This document shows positions 44,986 through 57,832 of a stretch of DNA of 64,000 nt, one piece after another; positions within the stretch are counted from its first letter, which is position 1; each line of letters opens with the position of its first letter. The position numbers and the translations under genes are program-made. The DNA is taken from contig JBOZIK010000001.1 in the NCBI GenBank assembly GCA_051453625.1, positions 26,442,144 through 26,506,143 of the forward strand, read 5' to 3'. The notes below the pieces were generated by a model that worked only from the letters and a program-made list of their open reading frames with translations, searched no databases and had not been told where the DNA came from. The DNA is from Welwitschia mirabilis. Its lineage: Eukaryota; Gnetophyta; Gnetopsida; Welwitschiales.

Positions 44986-46483
44986 TAAGGATCATTTAAC
45001 TTACAAGAGAGGGATAAATGAATTCCACCAAATAAAATTTTAAATCAAATTACTAAATGAAAATGCATAATAAAAATGCCTTATCAAATAACATGACTTC
45101 CCAACCTAGGTATGTCCACATACAAAGTGTAGATTTTACTCACACCTTTAGATATTTTTAACCTACAAGAAATAGTATTTTTTTAGTGCACAACTAAGCT
45201 TACAACAAATGAGATTCTTGTTGCAAGGTAGTACTCTTTGCCCATTAAGGGAATGGTGGTTTTCATAGGTGCACCATGAATTTTTATAATAGTAAGAGTT
45301 TGCTTGCAAGGTAGCACTCTCTTCCTCATAAGGGAATAATGGTTTTTTGACTCACCAATAACCTTACATTAAATAAGTTCCTAAAAGTACAATCTCAATT
45401 ACACACCCTTATAAGGACTAACTTAAAAAGTATTTAGATGTTCAATAATGGACTTATAATTAATATTCAATAATAAGATAGTTCATAATATAAATCACAA
45501 GAATAAAAACAATAAAAATCCTAAAAGTATTGCTTTAATGATGATTTAAGATCCTTGATGATATTGTCATCATTACGAGTATGAATGAAGATAATAGAAA
45601 TGTAGATCTAAGATCAAAAGATGAAATCAATACAGTCTCCTTACTAATGATTCCTTGATTCTATGTGAGGAGTTACTTTCACTAATGCATTCATTGTTCT
45701 TAATCTGATCATTGTGTGCTAAGATTTAAATCTTAATATTCATTATAGTTTTAAAAGTTATTCTTTATTTTATGATGTTAAGGCTTTATACAGTTGAGAA
45801 AGATCTACTTATTTGAGCTTAAAAGGTAACCATTTGACTTTGTAACCACAGCATAATAGATAGAAAACATCTAGGCATTGGGCACATAAGTTTAATTTTA
45901 ATCAATATGAACTTTGATCCAAGATGTCTTTATTTTTATAGACATCTACTACTAATCAGATGTTTTTACCTTGTAGTTTTCTTTAGTCAAACTTACCTAG
46001 ATTTTAATGAATTTTTCCCTGTAATATCTTAGGCCTCTATAATCATGAATTCATGATGTACAAGCTCATAGCTAACCTAAAATCCAATATGTTAGTCAAA
46101 AATAAAATTAACTCTATTATCTATTTTGACTAGGTATAAATGTCTTTAAATATGTAGATCTCTTTATCTATGTTATATTAAACTTTCAACTTAGTCATCT
46201 TGAATATGATAGTTATCTTTTAGCCTATGACTTGATTTTAGTACATTCAAGATGTCTTCATCTTCCTAGACATCTTCACTTAAGATATCTTCACTCAAGA
46301 AATCTTTGATCTTTTAGACATCTTCAAATAATTAATCTTGCAGTTTTAGCATTTTATCCTTTTTATGAAATGTTATCTCTAAAGGTCCATCATAATCTAG
46401 CGTCTCTCAAGGTCTAATGTTTTAACCTATCTACACAATGATATAATTTGCCAGATGAAATCATCAAAACTAGATTTACCAAT
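44986..46483 (-). repeat. CopN-1 5' LTR (about 1.5 kb)
   Basis: Aligns with 48851-50354, 56889-57620 and 57833-59311 ('aaggat.a.tt.aac', 'ggtacatccaca', 'aagggaatagtggttttcatagg', 'atcatcaaaa.tagattt'). The outer end near 46483 is decayed. It includes the AGATGTCT/AGACATCT cluster at 45918-45965 and 46245-46335. Confidence 0.78.
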
Positions 46484-48850
46484 AGCACTAGTATGGACTT
46501 ATTTTTTTCCCATTATAATAAGGTTTTTTTGTTGTTCTAGTACCAAAAAGATTAATAGAGATATGGGATCTTAGTTTTCATTAGGCCAAAAAACATAAAG
46601 CAAGTGAAATTAATAGACATATAAGTTTGTTATCTTTGAATCCAAAGTGAAATATCTTACATTTGCCTATAAATTTTTGATAATTTTTCATTTATTTTGG
46701 AGGCTTTGATACTTTTTTTTATAATTTCTTAAAAATGACTCCATCCACTCATCATCAAATTAACATTGACAAATGATCCTCTCCTAATCACAACTTAGAC
46801 TAAATTCCATTACAATTAAATTTGTTATTAGACTAATTCTATTTTTCATAATATGGAATGAGTTATCATCCTAAGAATGAATTACGTAGTGTACTCAATC
46901 TCTGTGATACCCTAATAACTTCTCATAGTAATGTGCATAATCATTTTTTACAAATTGATTATAAGATATTAAGTACTTAAGACCTACATAAATTTAGGAA
47001 TTATGCCAAAAATACTCTCTAACAACTAAAAGACCTGTATCATAGCCTTAAAGATTTTTAAGATACCTTTAAATCACTATAGTATAGAGTAAAATCCATA
47101 ATTGAATAGAGGTAAGATAGTATTAAATATTTTATGATTGTATTTCTATAAGATTTTTAAAATATTTCTAGCTATGAAGCTATCTGATCAAATTTAAAGG
47201 AAGTGATGGCATCACATTTAATTATGTTTCAATGTTAGATGTAACATAGCCTCCCATACTTAGATATACATTTATCTATTCCTTTAATGTAGCTATGCTT
47301 AAATAAGATGTGGCATATTGACTTTAGATCATAAAAGAAAAGTATACACCTTAAAACATATACAAATCCTTAATTATTTAGAATATCATAATTAAGAAGA
47401 CTCTAATGATAAATGGTTGACTTGAAAAATTTAACCTTCACCTTACAATATAGATATCACATAAGTTTTCATCCTAGAAATTTACTATAGAACACATTCA
47501 CCATGTTAGAAACCTAGTTCCTTCTCTATCAAAGCTTATATGATCATCATGCTTCATACTTAGGAAAGAGTATTTCTCCAATACACATATAAGGTCTGTC
47601 TTGTCTTTTTGAAATACCTCTGGATAGTTCTCATAAGTAGTTTTATCTTACTTCTTTCTAGAAGCAGCAAATTCTATTTTAACTATTTTCATAAAGATGG
47701 ACTAGAAATTCAGTAAAATTATTCTTCACTATAAGAATGGATCTTTAACCAAATATGAGATCTTCTATAAGGGTTTTCCCATTTCTAAATCTTTATATCA
47801 TAGATAATTGTAGATATATTCAATCATATTAAATTAACTTCTAAATAATCAAATATTAAATTGAGTTCTATCATATATCCTTATATCTCCATTAGATGTA
47901 ATGTATCTAGAGTTTCTTAAAGTTACTCTGAACTTTCTAGGTAAGTTTTATTATTATAATCTAAGCTTAGGTCCATGAATTTCTTAACTCATGTTCTATT
48001 ATTTGCTTGGGTATTTTTACCTTCTCTTATGAATGAAGGGGAATTCTATTCTAATTCTTTGTACATGTCCATAGGAAATTATGCTTAATTTAATTCACTC
48101 TATTAAGCATAAATGATAAGGAAGATGAAACCATCATAGTATATAGGGGTTGGATACTTAAAACTGTCTGTAAGAGTATAAGCTTATCTGTAAAGGACAA
48201 AAACTTACCTTTTCATGTTGTAAGTCTATTCTTCATTTTATGTAGAGTTAATTACTAGAGGTTTATAGTTATGTAATCAAGAAAGAGTATTTGTCTAAGA
48301 TATGTAGCCAAAATGGTCTGTCTTCTTTAGCCAAGAATACATTAAATATAGTAATCTCTCTTATCTTGGTAATTGACTATGAAGATTCCTATATTTTTTA
48401 AATTAAGTTTAACCTTATGATTTTGTAAAATAAATTTTAAGGCACTCTTAATTCTTTTAATCTTCCAGAATAAGCACCTCAAAAAATATTGGGACTTCAT
48501 GCATGTATATTAAGATTTAGAAATTTCATGAAAATGAGGAAACTAACTTGATTTTTTTAAGGCATTTATTTATATTATATACCATTAAATAAAAAAGGTA
48601 TAGTAATAAGAAATTATCCTATCAAATACCCATTATTAGGTGGAAGTTCATGGAAGCTTTATGACCCAACTAGATTAGGAACCTATTGGTCTTAAGAATT
48701 AAATTAATAATCTTTTTAAACTAGTTTAAAAACCTTAAACTCTAGATAGTGAAATTTAAATAGTTATAATTAATCCTATTATATTACTTTAAGAGATCTA
48801 ATTTTAGCATGTAAATTACTTTCTCACTCTCTATAGCTAATGTAGAATCT
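46484..48850. other. Unassigned 2.4-kb stretch between two CopN LTRs
   Basis: No coding motif seen on either strand. TGTGATACCC at 46903 resembles the start of many plant Ty3/gypsy LTRs, so a solo or truncated LTR is possible, but I find no matching copy in the window and no clear end. It may be the older DNA into which CopN elements inserted. Confidence 0.3.
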
Positions 48851-50354
48851 TAAGGATTGATTAAACTCAGAGGGGAGGAGTAAATGAATTCCATCAAATA
48901 AAATTATTTAAACTAATAACAAAAGTATATGAAAATGCATAATTAAAAACACCTTATTNNNNNNNNNNNNNCCCCAACCTAGGTACACCCACAGATAGAG
49001 GGTAGCTATCACTCACACCTCTGAATATTCTTGACCTATAATAGGCAGTGGGTTTTTGGCACATCATCAATCTTACAACAAATAAAAGTCTTCTCATAAT
49101 GTAGTACTCTCTTACCCTCAAGGGAATAGTATTTTTCATAGGTACATCATAAATATTTATAATAATTACCATCTCCTTACAAGATAACACTCTCTTACTC
49201 ACAAGGAAATAATAGTTTTCTAGCTTATCAATAATCTTACATCAAAAAAGTTCCTAAAAGAATAATGTTAAAAGAACACTTCTACAAGGGTTACCTTAAA
49301 AAGTATCTGATATCTAAGAAATTAAACTTTACAAAAATATTCAATAATAAGATAGTCCATAATTTAAACCAAAGTACAACATAACAACAAGCCTAAGGAT
49401 ATTACTTTGATGAAGATTTCACATCATTTAATTTGTTGTTATTGTTATAAGGATAAATGAAAAATGTAGGAATGTAGATCCAAGGTCAGATAATGAAAGT
49501 AATGCAAGCTTCTAGCTAATGAATCCTTTAATTTCTTTGTGATAAATGCCTCTACTCATGCATGTATATCTATAATGAAGTTCAAAAGTTCTTTCTTAGA
49601 TTTTTGATATCAAAGCTTTATAGAGTTAAAGAATATCTAGTCATTTAAGCTTAAATGATAGATGTTTGATTCTGTAACCATTGTTCTAGTCAATTAAGCT
49701 TGAATGATAGTTCTTTGATTCTATATCTATTTTGTAATGGATAGCTAATATTTATTCTTTAGGTGCATAACTTTGATTTTAATTAATTTGAACTTTGATC
49801 TAAGACATTTTTAATTTTATAGATGTCTTTGCTCTAGGCGTCTTTACTTTATAGACATCTCCAGTCAAATTACCTAAAGTTTAATGAATATTACTCTATA
49901 GTATTCTTGGATATTTTGATCATGATTTCATGATGTATAAGTTTAGAGCTCATCTGAAACATAAGATATTATTTGAAAATAATATTAACTTTATTACTTA
50001 TTTTAGCTTATTATAGATGTCTTCAAATACATAGACATCTTCATCTCTATCAAGTTCAACTTTTAGTTTAATCATGTTAAATATGGTAGTTGTCTTTTAG
50101 CCTATGATTAGATTCTAGTACATTCAAGATGTTTTTAAATTTTAAGATGTTTTCACTTGAGACATCTTCAATTTTTCACATGTCTTCAAATAATTGATTT
50201 TGTATTTTAGCATCTAATCCTTTTTTTGATGTGTTTCATCTAAAGATCTATCATGACATAGTATCTATTAAGATTTGATATTCCTATAATTCCCTATCTA
50301 CATAATGACAAAAAATATTTGATAAGTGGAATCATCAAAATTAGATTTTCCACA
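48851..50354 (-). repeat. CopN-2 3' LTR (1504 bp)
   Basis: On the minus strand it starts TGTGGAAAATCTAATTTTG, directly after a polypurine tract, and ends ..AATCCTTA (decayed from CA). It has a 13-N gap (48959-48971). AGATGTCT/AGACATCT words lie at 49800-49862 and 50020-50185. Best-defined CopN LTR here. Confidence 0.82.
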
Positions 50355-50370
50355 ATCTCCCTCTTTTTGA
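50355..50370 (-). other. CopN-2 polypurine tract
   Basis: Minus strand ATCAAAAAGAGGGAGAT immediately before the LTR start TGTGG. This fixes the orientation of the element. Confidence 0.78.
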
Positions 50371-52755
50371 TGATGTTTAAACTTGGTAATTTCTATAAGT
50401 GCAATCTCATCTAATCAACTAAAATTAGACATATATACTCCATACAAAATACACATAATTACTAGTTGCAATAGTCATGATATAAGCCAGTTGAAATTTA
50501 AAAAAAAAAAGAAAATCATATAAATATTTATGCCACTTAAAGGACCATAATATGACATATTTAAGAAACTTGTGGACAACTTGATAAAATACACAAAAAT
50601 AGATGATAAATCATTGTATTCTCCATTCACATATGTATATAAAGAGTGAAGCATAAAAAGTGATAATCTATCCATTAAAATGTACTAATGATAATGTGTT
50701 GTATTTTGTATCATTAAGCTAAATTGTGTGCTAACACTATATTATATGAAATGTGATCATGCAAATGATAATTAATAAACATCGGAGTAAGTAAAACAAA
50801 TATGTTATTATCATATAAATCCATTTTAATCACTAGAAAATTAGATTATTGCATATTCAAAAGTGTCATTAAAAGCATATGTAAGCATAATATTAAGAAC
50901 GAGAAATGTATCAAACATTATACATGTATTAACAAGATGGAATGATAAAAAATGTCAAATAATACAAATGTATACCAAAACATTAAAGAGAAAACATTAA
51001 TATAAATGATAATAGTCATAGATCTAATCTAAAATCTCATAATCAAGAACTCAAATCCCAATAATGTGTCCTCAACCTAAAAGCTATTATTCCTAACTAA
51101 TCTTTCAATAATTTGCCATAAAATTCTCCCCATTTTTGGAAATTAAGAAAAAAATGCTTTAACCACTGAGAGCTAAATCACTCATGTATTTCTCACCTTG
51201 GTCTTCTTCATCACTATTATAGATCGNNNNNNNNNNNNNNNNNNNNNNNNNNNNNNNNNNNNNNNNNNNNNNNNNNNNNNNNNNNNNNNNNNNNNNNNNN
51301 NNNNNNNNNNNNNNNNNNNNNNNNNNTCACCTTGGTCTTCTTCATCACTATTATCACTATCGTGGGTGGTGAAGGTTTATTAGATGTATGATAATGAGGA
51401 AGTAGGAGGTGAAGTGTGCCTCTTCCTAGAGTGGCATTGTGAGGTCTTATCAAGGCCTTCAAAGGCATATTTCCTCATATATTGATAAGTTGAGAAGTAA
51501 AGGAGGTCCTAAAGAAACTGTTAGTCTCTGTAAAATGATAATGAAAGTTATATAGATGAGAGTTGTTNNNNNNNNNNNNNNNNNNNNNNNNNNNNNNNNN
51601 NNNNNNNNNNNNNNNNNNNNNNNNNNNNNNNNNNNNNNNNNNNNNNNNNNNNNNNNNNNNNNNNNNNNNNNNNNNNNNNNNNNNNNNNNNNNNNNNNNNN
51701 NNNNNNNNNNNNNNNNNNNNNNNNNNNNNNNNNNNNNNNNNNNNNNNNNNNNNNNNNNNNNNNNNNNNNNNNNNNNNNNNNNNNNNNNNNNNNNNNNNNN
51801 NNNNNNNNNNNNNNNNNNNNNNNNNNNNNNNNNNNNNNNNNNNNNNNNNNNNNNNNNNNNNNNNNNNNNNNNNNNNNNNNNNNNNNNNNNNNNNNNNNNN
51901 NNNNNNNNNNNNNNNNNNNNNNNNNNNNNNNNNNNNNNNNNNNNNNNNNNNNNNNNNNNNNNNNNNNNNNNNNNNNNNNNNNNNNNNNNNNNNNNNNNNN
52001 NNNNNNNNNNNNNNNNNNNNNNNNNNNNNNNNNNNNNNNNNNNNNNNNNNNNNNNNNNNNNNNNNNNNNNNNNNNNNNNNNNNNNNNNNNNNNNNNNNNN
52101 NNNNNNNNNNNNNNNNNNNNNNNNNNNNNNNNNNNNNNNNNNNNNNNNNNNNNNNNNNNNNNNNNNNNNNNNNNNNNNNNNNNNNNNNNNNNNNNNNNNN
52201 NNNNNNNNNNNNNNNNNNNNNNNNNNNNNNNNNNNNNNNNNNNNNNNNNNNNNNNNNNNNNNNNNNNNNNNNNNNNNNNNNNNNNNNNNNNNNNNNNNNN
52301 NNNNNNNNNNNNNNNNNNNNNNNNNNNNNNNNNNNNNNNTAAGTTGAGAAGTAACGGAGGTCCTAAAGAAACTGGTAGTCTCTGCAAAATGATAATGAAA
52401 GTTATATAGATGAGAGTGATTCTACCTGGATTAACTCTATGTGAGAAGATGGTCTTGATTATGGATACACTATAGGTAGTGAAGGTGCATGTGGTCCCCA
52501 TGAGGGTCCAGGTCGCGCGGGCGGATTTTTTAAATAGTGAATAAAATCTTATAATGTGGATGATATAAGANNNNNNNNNNNNNNNNNNNNNNNNNNNNNN
52601 NNNNNNNNNNNNNNNNNNNNNNNNNNNNNNNNNNNNNNNNNNNNNNNNNNNNNNNNNNNNNNNNNNNNNNATGTGGTCATCATGAGGGTCTAGGTGGTGA
52701 TGGTGGATATTTAAAATAGTGAATAAAATCTTATAATGTGGATGATAAAAGATAA
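50371..52755 (-). mobile_element. CopN-2 3' internal region with gaps
   Basis: Non-coding next to the 3' LTR, then sequence homologous to 40105-40900. Three gaps: 51227-51326 (100 N; 'tcaccttggtcttcttcatcactattat' on both sides), 51568-52339 (772 N; the block ending 'ttatatagatgagag' on both sides) and 52571-52670 (100 N; 'atgtggtc.tcatgagggtc' on both sides). All three look like unmerged contig ends. The frames that run through the Ns are not real. Confidence 0.6.
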
Positions 52756-53800
52756 AAGGTGAAGCATTTGAGCTCTTACACTCTATTACCTACAGTTCTA
52801 ACCTCTATTATGAAGGATCTAGAGCCTATGACTCCCCTAGAAGATGTGCCCCTATAAAAGTTTGGTACTTTCCTTGAGTCTGTATCTCATTTCTAAAAGA
52901 CTCTTCTAAAGATTCATTATCTAATTCCCTGCTTGAGTCATAACTTGTGCCAAATGGAGCTAAAGTTTCTACTTCTTTTTCCTTTAACTCCTCCTTTGAT
53001 TCTAATCATGTGGGAGTCCTCATGGATTCTCAACTCTCTACTAGTACCTCTCCTTTACTTGAAGTGGATATTTATTTCTTTAGCCTTAATAAGTTTGTTT
53101 TCAAATTTGCTAACCATTTTGTGATTACCTTTAACTGATTTTTCACTAATGACAAGTTATGAGTGGTAGTTGAAAATGATCTCCATATCTATGGTGTCCT
53201 CCTGCTTATGCCCTCACCTAATGTCACTAGCACTTTTCATTTTTTTACCGAATTCTACTAATGGTTTCTTATAATAAATGAGGTTAACTTATGGCATTAA
53301 AAAATCTACACTACTAAGGATCAAGCTTATAAGACATATATGGCCCAAGGTTATCCCCTTCCAAAATAGTGAAATGATATTCATACATAATACAAAACCT
53401 AAATCTATCTAAAAATCAGTGAATAAATAGTATATAATAAAAGTCTACATGGATTTATAGTAAGTATAACTATCATCTCTAACTAATATGTTATAAAAAG
53501 TTGCTAAATTGATAATTAAGGCATTAGATACATGTATTTTCTTTCAATATCTTTAATAAAATTAATTCTACTATGCCCAAATAAAACATTTCTTATTTGA
53601 TGCTGAGGCTCATTAACCATCCTAGAACTAAATATTTCTTTAAAATAATAAATGTAAAACTATGAAGCATTTATATCATCTACCTTAAGTAATGAATTAA
53701 TAAAATGTAGAATTATATGTAAATTTGTACCTCTAATTTGAATTTGAAATGCACTAGTATTATCATAAAATTCATGAATATTTTCCATAGAATTCTCTTA
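52756..53800 (-). pseudogene. CopN-2 3' accessory ORF (broken, unrecognised)
   Basis: Homologue of 40901-41900, read on the minus strand. It includes GISRRTP, FSTTTHNLSLV (about 53150-53200), a helical LKVITKWLANLKTNLLRLKK stretch and a Glu-rich end near 52985. The plus strand also has a 63-codon frame here (52933-53124 and an overlapping one), which I take as a shadow. Function unknown. Confidence 0.45.
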
Positions 53801-54149
53801 TCACTAGATATTAAATAGATTGAACAAGTTATACTATCATTTATAAACAAGCTAAATAAAGTAACTTATGAGAAAATTTCTATACCTCTTTTAAAATTCA
53901 AGGATTCTTTCTGCAATGATTAAGTTTTTAAATAAATTTTTAAATCTTCTTTCCATTAACTCATGATAGAACTATAATTCATATTATGATCTTGATTGTT
54001 CTTAGGATTGTTTCTTATCCCTAGAGGTTTTTGTTGTCTTTCTTCTTATCACTTTTACAAAATATAATGAAGAACTGATAAAAGATCAATTAAAATATGA
54101 GAAACTATGAAAAATAAGGAACCTTTTTATAAAAATCATTATTTGTTTA

Positions 54150-54595
54150 TACTATTAAGATGTCTCAAGAATTCAAGATTTTTAACCAGAGAAGTCTAAG
54201 AAAATGCACCTTGGAAATTTACTCTAGAGAGACGCATGTTAAGTGAGGACTTGAAAATAATATTTGGTGGTTTCTTTTTCTATTAAAAATATCAGAACCC
54301 TAGCTTTTTGGTTCATTTTATATTTATAATAGTACAATCAAAATGTCTATAAAATTTAAGATGTCTAAAACACAAGAACTAGATGTATATAATGTTTAAG
54401 ATGTCTATTATAAAAACATTTCTAATACATTTGCCTACTACCAAGATGTCTACAAAAATTAATATATCTAATTCAAAAAATTAAAATAGTATACTTGTCT
54501 TTCTAATACATCTAAAAAAATCAAGATGTTTAATTTCAAGATTTCTTTAATAGAGATGTATACAAAATTAAAGATGTTTGCAAAAAAATTTCTAA
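54150..54595. repeat. AGATGTCT cluster, CopN-2 internal
   Basis: At least ten decayed copies of 'aagatgtct', several in the form 'aagatgtctacaaaa.tta', between the accessory ORF and gag, at the place of the CopN-1 cluster (42295-42800). Confidence 0.68.
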
Positions 54596-54689
54596 TTTTT
54601 TTAAAAATAATATATGACCATTATAATCATAACAATAATAATAAAGAAGATAAAGATCACACACATAATTTTACTTTAACTACATTAGG

Positions 54690-54885
54690 TACATCTAATT
54701 ATAATCTCAACTCATAAAATAAATTCAATGGATTTGNNNNNNNNNNNNNNNNNNNNNNNNNNNNNNNNNNNNNNNNNNNNNNNNNNNNNNNNNNNNNNNN
54801 NNNNNNNNNNNNNNNNNNNNNNNNNNNNNNNNNNNNATCTAATTATAATCTCAACTCATAAAATAAATTCAATGGATTTGAATGT
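54690..54885. repeat. Gap-flanking repeat in CopN-2
   Basis: 'atctaattataatctcaactcataaaataaattcaatggatttg' lies on both sides of the 100-N gap 54737-54836. Likely overlapping contig ends. Confidence 0.75.
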
Positions 54886-54999
54886 TAAGGATGTTACCTA
54901 CTTTTCTTACTTGATTAGGCAAGGCCAAATCTTCAAGTTTTAATACAAATTAGTATATCCTTTAGTGGCTTAAGATTTTACAATTTTATTGACAAATAA

Positions 55000-56872
55000 A
55001 TCATTGTTGCATTAGGTTATAACACCATTATTATTCCTTGAGTACCTATTAGCAATATTCTAAGTGTGCTTCTTTTTTATCCTAAGATTTGATTTTGCTT
55101 TTGATAAGTAAACTTTCCTTAATCTATCCTGCACAAGATAATGTACCAATTTACCATGTCTTTTGGCATTATTAGTGTAATACCTATATTTAACTTTTAT
55201 TAAACATCTATACTAATACTAACCTTTATAATTATAATAATAGCAAATGATGTTATTTATATATGCCAATGCTCATAACTTAGCATATAATTCCATTTTT
55301 CAAATAGAGGAACTAAAGTGGTAGTTATAGATTTATTGTGTCCCAAGACACTATTGTCATTTGAATTTATTCTTTGGCCAAAATGATATTTGAGGTTTTT
55401 TTTTTTTTGAAATTTTTCAATGATTTTATTTGAATCTAAAAGTTCCTATCTTACATTCTTCAAAACACACATTAGTCTACCTACCTTAGCTTTAAGAGTT
55501 GCATTTTTAATGGATAATTTATTATAAGAATTCTTTTCTTATTCATATGCCTTTTCATGAGTACTAGGTAGATTTTTCATCTTTGTATATTATTTTTTAG
55601 ATTAATGAACTCTTCAAAAATTAATTCATTTTTTGGTTTGAATACTCATACTTGTGTCACCTTCAGTATTTGGATTGTATTCCTCTTTTGAATTATTACG
55701 TTCATCTTAAGTGTGTGCTATAGCCATATAGGAAGGATGTATTTTCTCATTATCTGATGATTCTTCTTCTATAGCCTTATCATCAACATCTAATCTAATA
55801 AAGAATGATTTCTTCATTTTAAGCTTTTTTTTTTTAATTCATCGTCTTCTAATCTATTAGTAATAGGACATTCAAAGGTAATATGTACTCTTCCTCCACA
55901 TACCCAACATTCTATTTTTGAAATATCAGGAAAAAAGAAATCATTTGAAGAATTATTGTTTGACTTACCTTGGCTAGAAAACTAGGTAATTTCTTGGAGT
56001 CTTTCATCTTATTGTATTTTTATACTAGAAGTCTCTTAAATTTTTTCATAATTAAGGCAATTTTTTCATTTTCATTATCAGAGTCATATTCTTCCTATTC
56101 CTCTTTTACCTTTTCTTTTGATCTTTGATTTGTGCTTTATCTTGCATTGAGTAAAATGTATTTTTATTTTAAAGCTCCATCTTGAATGAGATTCATTTCA
56201 TATGCAGTACAAGCACTCTATAGCTTTTTTATCTTCATTGTAATAAAATCTCTAGATTCTTTCATAACCATGGTCTTTGGTATATAATTAGGGGTTAGTA
56301 ATATGATAACCTTTTGGATTACTTTTACTTCATTAATATCTTCTCTAATGCCACATATTGCATTCACAATTTTTTGAAACTATCAAAGTACTCATGAACC
56401 CTTTCTCCATGGTTGATTTTGAGTTTCTTGAATAATTCATCCAAACTAGAATCTTATATTATTTCATAACTAACCTACCTTTGTACGTTCCAACTAGAAC
56501 ATTCTAAATTTCTTGAGTTGTCTTGCAACCTACTATTCTATTGAAATATTCTATAGATAAACCAAAATAAAGTGCATTCTTAGCTTTAGAGTCATAAATA
56601 AAGGCATCTTTTTCTTCATCTATCTAGTTTTTTTTTTTTTTTTTCTCACTCTTTATCTAAGTAATTGTATTACTTGTAGCATTTGTAACATTATCGATAA
56701 GATCTAAGTATTCTCCTTTTATGCTCTACCATACCTGAATCTCAAAAAACTATAAGTACACCTACATCCTCATTTTCTAATTGGTATAGTTTGTCGCATC
56801 AAAATGTGGAGGTTTAATAAATGGAACTCCTTCCATTGTCCACTTAAGAAAGTTACTCCTTTTTATGAGCAC
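55000..56872 (-). pseudogene. CopN-2 Gag, Ty1/copia type (broken, zinc knuckle intact)
   Basis: Same protein as at 43200-44965. The zinc knuckle at 55868-55909 (minus strand) reads ECWVCGGRVHITFEC, a complete C-x2-C-x4-H-x4-C set able to bind zinc and RNA in the live protein. N-terminal of it are the central gag helices (56160-56560). C-terminal are the acidic stretch (55690-55800), long helical segments (55400-55660) and a decayed second knuckle region near 55090-55250. Stops and shifts elsewhere make it non-functional. Less decayed than the CopN-1 copy. Confidence 0.74.
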
Positions 56873-56874
56873 TA

Positions 56875-56886
56875 GCTCTAATAGCA
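56875..56886 (-). other. CopN-2 primer-binding site
   Basis: Minus strand TGCTATTAGAGC, two transitions from TGGTATCAGAGC, next to the LTR end. Confidence 0.7.
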
Positions 56887-56888
56887 CT

Positions 56889-57620
56889 TAAGGATTAATT
56901 GAACTTCTAGAAGAGGGGTGAATGAGTTTGATTAAATAAAAATTAAAGTAATAAAAAATAAAAATACATAATAATAATACACCTTACTAAGATAATGTGG
57001 TTTCTTAACCTAGGTACATCCACATATAGAGGATAGCTTTTTATCACATCTCTAGATATTCTTAACCTTGAATAAATAGTGGTTTTCTAATGCAACCCCA
57101 ACCATATAATAAATAATATTTTTCTTATAAAAAAACACTCTCTTTCCCTCAAGGAAAAAATCAGTTTCATAGTTGCACCATTAATCATTACAATAGTGAG
57201 AGTCTACTCGAAAGGAAATACTCTCCCATTTATGAGGAAATAATGGTTTTTTATCTACTAATAACCTTACATTAAACAAGTACCTAAAAATACAATATCA
57301 AATATACACCCCTATAAGGGTTGTCTTACAAGGTATATGATATTTAATAAATGCACTTTAGAATAGTATTCAATAATAACATAGTCCATAATGTAAATAG
57401 AAAATACAACATAACAATAAGTCTAAAGGTATTTCTTTGATGATGAAGATTTAATAACCTTGATGTTGTTATTCTTATCATGAATATAAATCGAAAATGC
57501 AACAATCTGAGTTTAACTAATGAAAACAATGTTATGTCCTTGCTAATGAATGTTTTGATTTATTTATAAGAGGTTTCCTTAACTTATCCTTTTTATTATC
57601 TACATATTTATTTAATTCAA
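56889..57620 (-). repeat. CopN-2 5' LTR (first half, cut by a gap)
   Basis: Aligns with the first ~730 bp of 57833-59311 and 48851-49580. Cut by the 100-N gap 57621-57720. The minus-strand frame at 57344-57529 lies inside the LTR and has no motif. Confidence 0.75.
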
Positions 57621-57720
57621 NNNNNNNNNNNNNNNNNNNNNNNNNNNNNNNNNNNNNNNNNNNNNNNNNNNNNNNNNNNNNNNNNNNNNNNNNNNNNNNN
57701 NNNNNNNNNNNNNNNNNNNN

Positions 57721-57832
57721 TCTGATAGGTATAGTTTATTTCATTGAAGAGAAAAGGTCTAATATATGTTACTCCTTTCATGTTTAATCAAGGAAGTTAC
57801 TCCTTTTCATGAGTACTTACTCTAGTACCACT
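57721..57832 (-). mobile_element. CopN-3 leader and primer-binding site
   Basis: Matches 56778-56888 with many substitutions, so it is a different copy rather than an assembly duplicate. The primer site on the minus strand at 57819-57830 reads TGGTACTAGAGT. Confidence 0.68.

Noticed and set aside
48954-49202. 82-codon minus-strand frame
   Set aside because: It lies inside the CopN LTR, runs into a 13-N gap, and the sister LTRs do not keep it open.
52933-53138. Two overlapping plus-strand frames of 63 codons
   Set aside because: The copia gag and the element signals are on the minus strand, and the minus-strand reading shows the charged, helical blocks shared with CopN-1; the plus frames look like shadows.
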